From positions 1 to 64,000 of the forward strand of contig NZ_LZZS01000016.1 in the NCBI RefSeq assembly GCF_014170335.1: a stretch of DNA of 64,000 nt, read 5' to 3'. The position numbers were made by a program, and so were the translations under genes. The stretch comes from Achromobacter sp. UMC46. Its GTDB lineage: Bacteria > Pseudomonadota > Gammaproteobacteria > Burkholderiales > Burkholderiaceae_B. A model generated the notes under the pieces. The model ran no database searches. It worked only from the letters and a program-made list of their open reading frames with translations, and was not told the DNA's origin. Below, piece by piece: positions 8,470 to 16,015 of the stretch; position 1 is the stretch's first letter; each line of letters starts with the position of its first letter.

Positions 8470-9639
8470 TCAGGCGCGCGCCAGCAGGCGGCGCGCCAGC
8501 GTGGCGCGATGCAGTTCGTTGGCGCCGTCGTAGATGCGGAAAGGGCGCATTTCCTGCCAGACCATGGCCACGGGTGTATCGTCCGACAGCCCCGACGCGC
8601 CCATCATCTGCACGGCGCGGTCGGCCACTCGGTTCACGGCTTCGGACACGAACACCTTCGTCATGGCGCTGTGCTGTTTCACGGGCAGCCCTTCGTCCAT
8701 GCGCCGCGCGCAGTCCAGCGTCATCAGGCGGCTGGCGTGCAGGTCGATGTGCGAGTCGGCGACCATGGCCTGGATCTGCTGCAGGTCGGCCAGCCGCGCG
8801 CCGAAGGATTCACGCCGTGCGACGTAGGCCTGCGCGGTTTCCAGCGCGCGGCCGGCACGGCCGATGTAGCGCATGCAATGCGACAGGCGTGCGGGTTCGA
8901 GCCGCAACTGGGCATATTCCAGGCCCCGGCCGGGTTCGCCCAGCACGGCGTCGTCGCCCACTTCGCAGCCGTCCAATTCGATCTCGGCATGGCCGCCGAT
9001 CTGGTAGACCGTGACCATGCCGATATCGCGCACGACGCGATAGCCCGGGGTGTTGGCGGGCACCACGAACAGCGTGACGCCCGCGTCCGTCTGCGCCAGC
9101 ACCAGCGCGAAGTCCGCGCCCACGCCGCCGCTGATGAACTGCTTGTGCCCATTCAGCACCCAGCGCTGGCCGCGCCGTTCGGCGCGGGTGCGCAGCATCG
9201 ACGGATCGGAACCCGCGCCCGGCGCCGGTTCGGTCATGGCGAAGCAGGCGCGCTGTTCCGCACGCACCAGGGGCTGCAGGAAGCGCTCTTGCTGGGCGGG
9301 CGTACCCAGGCGCAGCAAAGTCAGCATGTTGGGCTGGTCGGGTGCGGCGCAGTTCAGCGCAGCCGGGCCCAGGAACCCGCGTCCCGCCTCTTCAAGCACG
9401 TGGGCAAGGGCTTGCCAGCCCAGACCCAACCCGCCCCATTCGGCGGGCAGCTGCGGGGCGTACAGGCCGGCCTGGCGGGCCTGGACGCGCAGGCGCGCCA
9501 CGCAACGGTCCAAGGCGGCCACGTCACGGGCGATGGCGGGGGACTCCGCGGGGATGGCGATGTCGTCCACGAACTGGCGCACGCGGGCGCACAGGTCTTG
9601 CTGCGCGGTGTCGCCGCGGAGTTGCTCTTCGGGTCGCAT
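8470..9639 (-). CDS. Acyl-CoA dehydrogenase family protein (1)
   Basis: A 389-residue FAD-dependent acyl-CoA dehydrogenase. The three domains are recognisable: the helical N-domain (LCARVRQFVDD ... LPAEWGGLGLGWQAL), the beta domain with CFAMTEPAPGAGSDPS and NGHKQFISGG, and the C-terminal helical domain with MRYIGRAGRALETAQAYVARRESFGARL and MMGASGLSDDTPV. I begin at the ATG at 9639; the same frame stays open for 650 more codons upstream, but that stretch is antisense to two Bug genes. It is separated from the upstream Bug gene by only 5 bp. The acyl substrate is unknown. Confidence 0.88.
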   Translation of the reverse strand: MRPEEQLRGDTAQQDLCARVRQFVDDIAIPAESPAIARDVAALDRCVARLRVQARQAGLYAPQLPAEWGGLGLGWQALAHVLEEAGRGFLGPAALNCAAPDQPNMLTLLRLGTPAQQERFLQPLVRAEQRACFAMTEPAPGAGSDPSMLRTRAERRGQRWVLNGHKQFISGGVGADFALVLAQTDAGVTLFVVPANTPGYRVVRDIGMVTVYQIGGHAEIELDGCEVGDDAVLGEPGRGLEYAQLRLEPARLSHCMRYIGRAGRALETAQAYVARRESFGARLADLQQIQAMVADSHIDLHASRLMTLDCARRMDEGLPVKQHSAMTKVFVSEAVNRVADRAVQMMGASGLSDDTPVAMVWQEMRPFRIYDGANELHRATLARRLLARA

Positions 9640-9644
9640 GGGGG

Positions 9645-10622
9645 CTACTCCTCGATCTTCACGCCGGCCTGATGGACCACGGCGCGCCATTTTTCGGTCT
9701 CGGCGGCGATATGCCGGCCGAACGCGTCCGGCGTGCCGCCGACGGCTTGCATGCCCAGCCCGGCGAAATAGCGGCGCACTTCGGGATCCGCCAGCACGGC
9801 ATTGATCTGGCTGTTCAACAGGCCGATGGCGGTGGACGGGGTGCCGGCAGGCGCCATCACGCCCCACCAGGACGAGGCGATCAGGGGCACGCCCAATTCC
9901 GTCAGCGTGGGCACGTCGGGCAGTTCCGGGTTGCGTGCCGCCGCGGCGATGGCGACGGGCCGCAGGCGGCCGGCCTGCACCTGCGCATAGACCGGCGCCA
10001 GGTTGTCGAAGCTCAATTGCACCTGTCCGCCGACCAGCGCCGTCGCGGCTTCGCTGCTGCCCTTGTACGGGATGTGCCGCAACGGGATGCCGGTCTGATG
10101 GGCGAATTGCTCGCCGGCCAGATGCGGGATGCTGCCGGTGCCCGCCGTCGCGAAGGTCAGCCCTTGCTGCTGGGTGGCGGCGAGCTTGAGCGCGTCCAGG
10201 CTGCGGATGGGGCTGGCGGCCGGCAGCAGCAGATAGACCGGCACGTCGGTGGCCCACACGACCGGCGTCAGGCGCTTTTGCGCGTCGTACGGCAGTTTTT
10301 TGTAGAGCACGCTGTTGGTGGCGAGATTGGCGGTGCCCATCAACAAGGTATAGCCGTCGGGGGCGGCCGAGGCCACATAGGCCGTGCCGATCTGCGTGGC
10401 GCCGCCGGGCTTGTTCTCGACCACGATGGTCTGGCCGATCAGCGGCGCCAGCTTGCGGGCGATCATGCGGGCGGCGGTGTCGGTGCCGCCGCCCGCGGCG
10501 TAAGGCACGATCAGCCGGATAGGCTTGTCCGGGTAGGCCGCGGTGGCGGCCAGGGGCGCTCCGGCCACGCCGATCAGCGCAGCGGCGCACAGGGCGCGCA
10601 GCATGGTGGCGAATGGATGCAT
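9645..10622 (-). CDS. Bug/TctC-family periplasmic solute-binding protein (1)
   Basis: A 325-residue tripartite-tricarboxylate-family binding receptor with an N-terminal signal peptide (MHPFATMLRALCAAALIGVAG..., cleavage near ATAAYPDKP). Family marks are YPDKPIRLIVPYAAGGGTD, the GYTLLMGT segment and HIPYKGSSEA. It should bind a small carboxylate in the periplasm. No TctA/TctB membrane genes are nearby, as is usual for the expanded Bug family of Bordetella-like bacteria. It lies between a second Bug gene (18 bp) and an acyl-CoA dehydrogenase (5 bp), so it probably serves the substrate of this cluster. Confidence 0.9.
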   Translation of the reverse strand: MHPFATMLRALCAAALIGVAGAPLAATAAYPDKPIRLIVPYAAGGGTDTAARMIARKLAPLIGQTIVVENKPGGATQIGTAYVASAAPDGYTLLMGTANLATNSVLYKKLPYDAQKRLTPVVWATDVPVYLLLPAASPIRSLDALKLAATQQQGLTFATAGTGSIPHLAGEQFAHQTGIPLRHIPYKGSSEAATALVGGQVQLSFDNLAPVYAQVQAGRLRPVAIAAAARNPELPDVPTLTELGVPLIASSWWGVMAPAGTPSTAIGLLNSQINAVLADPEVRRYFAGLGMQAVGGTPDAFGRHIAAETEKWRAVVHQAGVKIEE

Positions 10623-10640
10623 GGCGATCTCCGTCCCGCG

Positions 10641-11624
10641 CTATTGGATCTTGGTGCCGGTGGATTGCACCAGCTTGCCCCACCACACGGTTTCGTCCGC
10701 GATCTGTTTGGCGAACTCGGCCGGGGAACTGCCTAGCGGTTCGGCGCCCAGTTCCTGGAAGCGGGTCCGCAGTTGCGGATCCTGCAAGGCCTTGACCACG
10801 GCGGCGTGCAGGCGGTCGACGACGGCAGGCGGGGTGCCGACCGGCGCCATCAGGCCTTTCCAGGCCATCACCACGAATCCGGGCTGGCCGGCTTCCTCGA
10901 AGGTCGGGATGTTGGGCGCCGCGGAGGCGCGCTGGTCGCTGGGCACGGCCAGGGCGCGGATGGTGCCCGCCTTCACCTGCGGCAACAGCGCCGGCATGTT
11001 GTCGATCATGAAGTCTATATGGCCGGCCACCAGATCGGTGACGGCGGGGCCAGTGCCTTTGTAGGGCACATGCTCGGCTTGCAGGCCGGCCTTTTGCTTG
11101 AGCAGTTCGCCAGCCAATTGCGCGGGCGATCCGTTGCCCGGCGAGCCGAAAGAGAGCTTGCCGGGATTGGCGCGGGCGTACTGCAAAAATTCCTGCAGCG
11201 TCGTGGCGGGTAGGGACTTCGTCACCACCATCAGGTTGTGTTCTTTTTCGATGCAGGTGATGGCCGTCAGGTCTTTGGCCGGGTTGAACGGCATGTTGGC
11301 GTACAGGCTGGGGTTGATGACCGTGGGACCGGCCGCGGCCAGCAGCAGCGTGTAGCCGTCGGGGGCGGACCGGGCGACGAAGTCGCCGCCGATGTTGCCG
11401 CCGGCGCCGGGCCTGTTCTCGACGATGACGGGCTGGCCCAGGATCGGGTGCAGCGCTTCGGCCAGCAAGCGCCCCAGGATGTCGGTGGAGCCGCCGGGGG
11501 CGAACGGGATGATCAGCCGGACGGGCTTGTCGGGGTAGGCGGCCGCGGCTTGTGGCGCCACGGCCGAGAATGCCAGCGCGGCCGCCGTGGCGGCGATCCA
11601 TTTGGGCAGGTGCTTATGCAGCAT
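10641..11624 (-). CDS. Bug/TctC-family periplasmic solute-binding protein (2)
   Basis: A 327-residue paralogue of the adjacent Bug protein, with a signal peptide (MLHKHLPKWIAATAAALAFSAVA...) and the motifs YPDKPVRLIIPFAPGGSTD, PDGYTLLLAAAGPT and HVPYKGTGPA. Two Bug genes in tandem in a single catabolic operon suggest either two ligands or one scavenging and one sensing role. An AGGAGAG-type ribosome-binding site precedes the ATG. The ligand cannot be assigned. Confidence 0.9.
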   Translation of the reverse strand: MLHKHLPKWIAATAAALAFSAVAPQAAAAYPDKPVRLIIPFAPGGSTDILGRLLAEALHPILGQPVIVENRPGAGGNIGGDFVARSAPDGYTLLLAAAGPTVINPSLYANMPFNPAKDLTAITCIEKEHNLMVVTKSLPATTLQEFLQYARANPGKLSFGSPGNGSPAQLAGELLKQKAGLQAEHVPYKGTGPAVTDLVAGHIDFMIDNMPALLPQVKAGTIRALAVPSDQRASAAPNIPTFEEAGQPGFVVMAWKGLMAPVGTPPAVVDRLHAAVVKALQDPQLRTRFQELGAEPLGSSPAEFAKQIADETVWWGKLVQSTGTKIQ

Positions 11625-11717
11625 GTCAGTCTCTCCTTTGGTTCAAAGCCCGCTTCTTCGAGCGGGCCCGATGGGCCGCTGGCTTCTACTGGCCGCGGTC
11701 CCGGGGTTCGCCCAGGC

Positions 11718-12884
11718 CTAGCGGCCGGGCGTGTAGCCCGCCTGGGTCAGCGTATGGCGGGCGATGGTCAGTTGATGGATCTGGCTGGTGCCTTCGTACA
11801 GGCGGAACAGGCGCACGTCGCGGTAGAAGCGTTCAATGCCCTGGTCGGCGATATAGCCGTAGCCGCCATGCATCTGCACGCAGCGGTCCGCCACGCGGCC
11901 GCACATTTCCGACGCGAAGTATTTGCAGATCGAGGCGTTTCCCGTCACGTCCTGGCCGGCGTCGCGTTCGCGCGCGGTCTGCAGCACCAGCGCCAGCGCG
12001 GCCTGGATTTCCGTCTGACAATCGGCCAGCATCGCCTGGATCAATTGGAAGTCCATCAGCGGTTTGCCGAACTGCTGGCGCTCGGCCACGAACCGCATGG
12101 TGTCGTCCAGCATGCGGATGGCCGGGCCGATGCACAGCGCGGCCAGATGGATGCGTTGCTTGTTCAGGACTTTCATGGCGGTCTTGAAGCCCATGCCTTC
12201 CTGGCCGCCGATGATGTTGGCGGCGGGCACGCGGCAGTCTTCGAAATGCACGGTCGATACGGGCGACCCGGCCTGGCCCATCTTGTCGTAGGGCTGGCCG
12301 GTGGACAGTCCGGGCGTGCCGCGCTCCACGATGAAGGCTGAGATCCCCTTGGCGCCCGGGGCGTCCGCATCGGTGCGCGCCATGACGGTGAACAGGCCCG
12401 CCAGCGGCGCGTTGGTGATGAAGCACTTTTCGCCGTTCAGCACAAAGCTGTCGCCGTCGCGCATGGCAGTCGTGCGCAAGGCGGTGGCGTCCGAGCCCGC
12501 GTGGGGTTCGGTCAAGGCGAAGCAGCCGGTGAGTTCGCCGGACGCCATCCGGGGCAGGTAGCGCGCTTTCTGCTGCTCGGTGCCGTCGGCCACCAGGGCT
12601 TCGGAACCGATGCCGGTATTGGTGCCGACCCGGGCGCGGAACGCCACGGAACATTGGGACAGCTCGATCGCGGCGCGGATCAGTTCTTCGGTGCTCATGC
12701 CGGCGCCGCCGTAGGCTTCGGGGATCGAGTAGCCGAACATGCCCTGGCCGGCCATGGCGCGCACCAGATCGTCCGGCACCTCGTCCAGCCTGGCCACCTC
12801 GGCTTCGCGCGGGACCAGCTGTTCGCGGACAAAGCGGCGCAGCGAATCGATAAAGGCGGGAAAGCCGTCGGGGTCCCTGATCAT
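11718..12884 (-). CDS. Acyl-CoA dehydrogenase family protein (2)
   Basis: A 388-residue acyl-CoA dehydrogenase with the full signature set: CFALTEPHAGSDATALRT (beta domain), NGEKCFITNAPLA, the region QQFGKPLMDFQLIQAMLAD, and the C-terminal MHGGYGYIADQGIERFYRDVRLFRLYEGTSQIHQL, which holds the conserved glutamate of the EGTS motif. The start at 12884 has GGAG 8 nt upstream; longer in-frame starts lack a ribosome-binding site. It is the first gene of the minus-strand cluster and lies divergent from the IclR pair, with 211 bp between. Closest in style to short-branched or glutaryl-type enzymes, but the substrate is not proven. Confidence 0.9.
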   Translation of the reverse strand: MIRDPDGFPAFIDSLRRFVREQLVPREAEVARLDEVPDDLVRAMAGQGMFGYSIPEAYGGAGMSTEELIRAAIELSQCSVAFRARVGTNTGIGSEALVADGTEQQKARYLPRMASGELTGCFALTEPHAGSDATALRTTAMRDGDSFVLNGEKCFITNAPLAGLFTVMARTDADAPGAKGISAFIVERGTPGLSTGQPYDKMGQAGSPVSTVHFEDCRVPAANIIGGQEGMGFKTAMKVLNKQRIHLAALCIGPAIRMLDDTMRFVAERQQFGKPLMDFQLIQAMLADCQTEIQAALALVLQTARERDAGQDVTGNASICKYFASEMCGRVADRCVQMHGGYGYIADQGIERFYRDVRLFRLYEGTSQIHQLTIARHTLTQAGYTPGR

Positions 12885-13095
12885 GAAGTGTCTCCGTTTT
12901 TCTAGGTGCCGTGCCTGCCGGGCGGCGTGGGCCGGTCCGGGGCGACTGGGAATCCAGGCTAGCAAAGCCTCGCCGAATCCGAGACAAGTGTTTTGCTATC
13001 TTGAACGTGCGGCGGGCCGTAACTGCCGGCCTTGCTCTATCATCGGCGGCAAGGGCCCGCGCAGTCGCCGCGGCGCCGACTTCCGGATTGCGACG

Positions 13096-13893
13096 ATGAC
13101 CACGCCCCTGGGCGGCCGCCACCCCGATCCCGCATTCGCCACCACGCTGGCGCACGGCCTGTCGCTCTTGCAGACCTTCCGGCATGGCGAACCGGCGCTC
13201 AGCAACCGCGAATTGGCGGACCGCACCGGGCTGTCCAAAGCGACCGTCTCGCGGCTGACCTATACGCTGGTCCAGCGCGGCCTGCTGCGGTACGACAGCA
13301 GCCTGCGCCGCTACCGGCTGGGCACGGCCCTGCTGTCGCTCAGCTACCCGCTGCTGGCCAGCATCAAGCTGCGGCAGCTGGCGCGGCCGCTGATGACGCG
13401 CCTGGCGAATGCGGCGGGCGGATCGGCGTCGCTGGGCATGCACCACGGCATGCACATGGTGTACTTGGAGACATGCCGCGGCCATGACGCCGTGGCGTTC
13501 CGGCCCGATATCGGGGCCATGCTGCCCATGCTGCCATCCGCCATGGGGCGCGCCTGGCTGGCGCAGGCCGATGCGGCTGAATCCGATGCGCTGCTTGCCG
13601 CGTTGCGCGCGCAGGATCCGGCGGCGTGGCAGCGGAACGTCGCCGGATGGGAGCAGGCGCGCCACGACTACGCGCAGCATGGCTATTGCCTGGGTGAAGG
13701 CGATTGGCACACCGACGTGCACGCCGTGGCGGTGCCGATGCGCCGGCGCGTGGACGGGCAGGTGTTCGTGTTCAATTGCGGCGTGCCGCTGCGGCGGCTG
13801 CGGGGCCGCGACCTGCGCCAGCGCATCGCCCCGCGCTTGCTGAACCTGGTGGCCCGGGTGGAAAAAATGCTGGAGCGCCAGGATGGCGCCTGA
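13096..13893 (+). CDS. IclR-family transcriptional regulator (1 of a tandem pair)
   Basis: A 265-residue IclR regulator: winged HTH in about residues 15-75 (FATTLAHGLSLLQTF ... LSNRELADRTGLSKATVSRLTYTL) and an effector-binding domain with DIGAMLPMLPSAMGRAWLA. It lies divergent from the acyl-CoA dehydrogenase at 11718-12884 and probably controls that cluster. The ATG at 13096 was chosen because it opens directly into the family N-terminus; the frame extends further upstream without coding signs. Its last 11 nt overlap the next gene, a paralogue, so the two are translationally coupled. Confidence 0.88.
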   Translation: MTTPLGGRHPDPAFATTLAHGLSLLQTFRHGEPALSNRELADRTGLSKATVSRLTYTLVQRGLLRYDSSLRRYRLGTALLSLSYPLLASIKLRQLARPLMTRLANAAGGSASLGMHHGMHMVYLETCRGHDAVAFRPDIGAMLPMLPSAMGRAWLAQADAAESDALLAALRAQDPAAWQRNVAGWEQARHDYAQHGYCLGEGDWHTDVHAVAVPMRRRVDGQVFVFNCGVPLRRLRGRDLRQRIAPRLLNLVARVEKMLERQDGA

Positions 13894-14656
13894 TCGCGAC
13901 CGCGACTTCGCCACCACGCTGGCGCACGGCATCGACATCCTGGCGTGCTTCCGGGCGGACCGCCCCGAGCTGGCCAACAAGGACTTCGCGCAGCAGACCG
14001 GCCTGTCCAAGAGCGCCGTGGCGCGCTTGACCCACACGCTGGTGGAATTGGGCTTCTTGCAGCGGTCGGGGCCGCCTGCGCGGTACCGGCTGGGCGCGTC
14101 CGTGCTGGCGCTGAGCTACCCCTTGTTGGCCAGCATGCACATCCGCCAGCTGGCGCGGCCGCTGATGAAGCAGCTGGCCGACCACGCCCGGGGCGCGGTG
14201 TCGCTGGTGGTGCGCGACCGGCTGCATATGGTGTTCGTGGAAACCGCCCGGTCCAACGACGCGCTGCAGACCCGCCCGGACATCGGCGGGTCGTTGCCGC
14301 TGTTGGCCAGCGCGGCCGGCAAGGCCTGGCTGTGCCGGGCGCCCGACACCGAGCGGGCGGCCGTGCTGAACCAGCTGCGCGTGGCCGATGCCGGCTACTA
14401 CGCGCAACACTTCCCCAGCCTGGAGGCCGCCGGCCACGATCTGGAGCGCAAAGGCTATTGCGGCAACAACATGCAGTGGCGCCCCGACGCCTTCGGGTTT
14501 GCGGCGCCACTGTGCCGGCCCTATCAATCGCTGTTGTACGTGTTCAATTGCGGGGTGCCCTCTGGCGACGGCCCGTATCGGGCGCGCGCGGCCGACATCG
14601 GTCCCCGGCTGGTGGCCCTGGCTCGGGAAACGGAGCAGTTGCTGGGGCTGGTCTAG
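13883..14656 (+). CDS. IclR-family transcriptional regulator (2 of a tandem pair)
   Basis: A 257-residue paralogue of the preceding IclR gene. It shares the N-terminal FATTLAHG, the HTH (LANKDFAQQTGLSKSAVARLTHTLVELGFL), the segment RYRLGASVLALSYPLLASMHIRQLARPL and the C-terminal VFNCGVP. It overlaps the upstream gene by 11 nt. The pair looks like a local duplication. Their products could act as a heteromer or respond to different acyl/aromatic effectors; that is inference. Confidence 0.88.
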   Translation: MAPDRDRDFATTLAHGIDILACFRADRPELANKDFAQQTGLSKSAVARLTHTLVELGFLQRSGPPARYRLGASVLALSYPLLASMHIRQLARPLMKQLADHARGAVSLVVRDRLHMVFVETARSNDALQTRPDIGGSLPLLASAAGKAWLCRAPDTERAAVLNQLRVADAGYYAQHFPSLEAAGHDLERKGYCGNNMQWRPDAFGFAAPLCRPYQSLLYVFNCGVPSGDGPYRARAADIGPRLVALARETEQLLGLV

Positions 14657-14768
14657 CCGGATTCGTGACCCCAAGTCAAAAGTGTTTGGCCTTCAGACGG
14701 CTTTTTCCGCAAGGATCCGGCGGTCATACTGCACGCCTGTCTTCCAGAAGTGCCCCCAAGGAATCCGC

Positions 14769-15965
14769 ATGAACCCGCAAGAAACCCAACCGGTGAAGGC
14801 CGGCCTGCCGTTATTGGCGCTCGCCGTCGGTGCATTCGGTATCGGCGTGACCGAGTTCTCCCCCATGGGCCTGCTGCCCGTCATCGCCAAGGGCGTGGAC
14901 GTGTCCATCCCCAGCGCCGGCATGCTGATCAGCGCCTACGCGATCGGCGTGATGGTCGGCGCGCCGCTCATGACGCTGGCGTTTTCGCGCTGGTCGCGGC
15001 GCAAGGCGCTGATCCTGCTGATGGCCATCTTCACCATCGGCAATATCCTGTCCGCTCTGTCCCCGAATTACACGACGCTGCTGCTGGCGCGTCTGGTCAC
15101 CAGCTTGAACCACGGGGCGTTCTTCGGCCTGGGCTCGCTGGTGGCGGCCAGCGTGGTGCCGCGCCACAAGCAGGCAAGCGCGGTGGCGACCATGTTCATG
15201 GGGCTGACCATCGCCAACGTGGGCGGCGTGCCCGCCGCGACGTGGCTGGGCCAGGTGATCGGCTGGCGCATGTCGTTTGCCGCCACCGCCGTGCTGGGGC
15301 TGGTCGCCATGCTGTCGTTGTGGTTCGCGCTGCCTGCCGGCGAGGCCGGACGCCGTCCCAACGTGCGCCATGAACTGGCCGTGCTGAAGAGCCCCGTCGT
15401 GCTGCTGGCGCTGCTGACGACCGTGCTGGGCGCGGGCGCCATGTTCACGCTGTACACCTACATCGCGCCGACTTTGGCCGACATCACCGGCGCGTCGCCC
15501 GCCTTCATTACCGGCATGCTGGTGCTGATCGGCCTGGGCTTCACGTTGGGCAACGGCCTGGGCGGCCGCATGGCCGACCGTTCGCTGGATGGCACGCTGA
15601 TCACGTTCCTGGTGATTGTCATCATCGACTTGCTGGCGTTCCCGTGGATCGGGGCCACCCCGGTCGGCGCGGCCGTTTCGCTGCTGATCTTCGGCGTGGC
15701 GACCTTCGCGGTGGTGCCGCCGTTGCAGATGGGCGTGATGCGCGCCGCGACGGATGCGCCGGGCCTGGCGTCGTCGGTGAACGTGGGCGCCTTCAACCTG
15801 GGCAACGCGGTGGGCGCCGCGGCGGGCGGCGCGGTGATTTCGGCGGGCATGGGCTATGCCGCCGTGCCGATCGCCGGTGCGATCATCGCCATGGCCGGCC
15901 TGGCCCTGGTGCTGGTGCAACGCGCCGCCAACCAGCGCCGCAGGCTGGCGGTGCAGGCCTGCTAA
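14769..15965 (+). CDS. MFS efflux transporter, AraJ/YdhP type
   Basis: A 398-residue inner-membrane major facilitator with about 12 hydrophobic segments. Family features are GAFGIGVTEFSPMGLLPVIA in helix 1, the loop 2-3 motif (FSRWSRRKALIL) and the DHA1 drug-export-type segment GLTIANVGGVPAATWLGQ. Members of this group export sugars or drugs. The ATG at 14769 opens a standard N-terminus; the frame extends upstream over the IclR gene in another frame. It stands alone between the second IclR gene and a strong terminator. Confidence 0.87.
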   Translation: MNPQETQPVKAGLPLLALAVGAFGIGVTEFSPMGLLPVIAKGVDVSIPSAGMLISAYAIGVMVGAPLMTLAFSRWSRRKALILLMAIFTIGNILSALSPNYTTLLLARLVTSLNHGAFFGLGSLVAASVVPRHKQASAVATMFMGLTIANVGGVPAATWLGQVIGWRMSFAATAVLGLVAMLSLWFALPAGEAGRRPNVRHELAVLKSPVVLLALLTTVLGAGAMFTLYTYIAPTLADITGASPAFITGMLVLIGLGFTLGNGLGGRMADRSLDGTLITFLVIVIIDLLAFPWIGATPVGAAVSLLIFGVATFAVVPPLQMGVMRAATDAPGLASSVNVGAFNLGNAVGAAAGGAVISAGMGYAAVPIAGAIIAMAGLALVLVQRAANQRRRLAVQAC

Positions 15966-15979
15966 GTCCTGCGCAGAGC

Positions 15980-16012
15980 GCCGGCCCGGGTCGACCGGGC
16001 CGGCTTTTTTTT
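15980..16012 (+). terminator. Rho-independent terminator after the MFS gene
   Basis: A perfect 10-bp stem GCCGGCCCGG / CCGGGCCGGC with a 5-nt loop and eight T follows the MFS stop by 14 bp. It also lies just beyond the end of the convergent TonB receptor gene, but the T run favours only plus-strand termination. Confidence 0.93.
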
Positions 16013-16015
16013 CGT

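Noticed and set aside
8470-11601. A 1043-codon minus-strand frame that appears to fuse an acyl-CoA dehydrogenase with a long upstream region
   Set aside because: Only the last 389 codons (from the ATG at 9639) look like protein. The rest is Arg/Pro-rich and lies across two real Bug genes in another frame; high GC keeps shadow frames open.
11833-14037. A 734-codon minus-strand frame across the IclR pair and an acyl-CoA dehydrogenase
   Set aside because: It has low-complexity composition and is antisense or out of frame to three well-supported genes.
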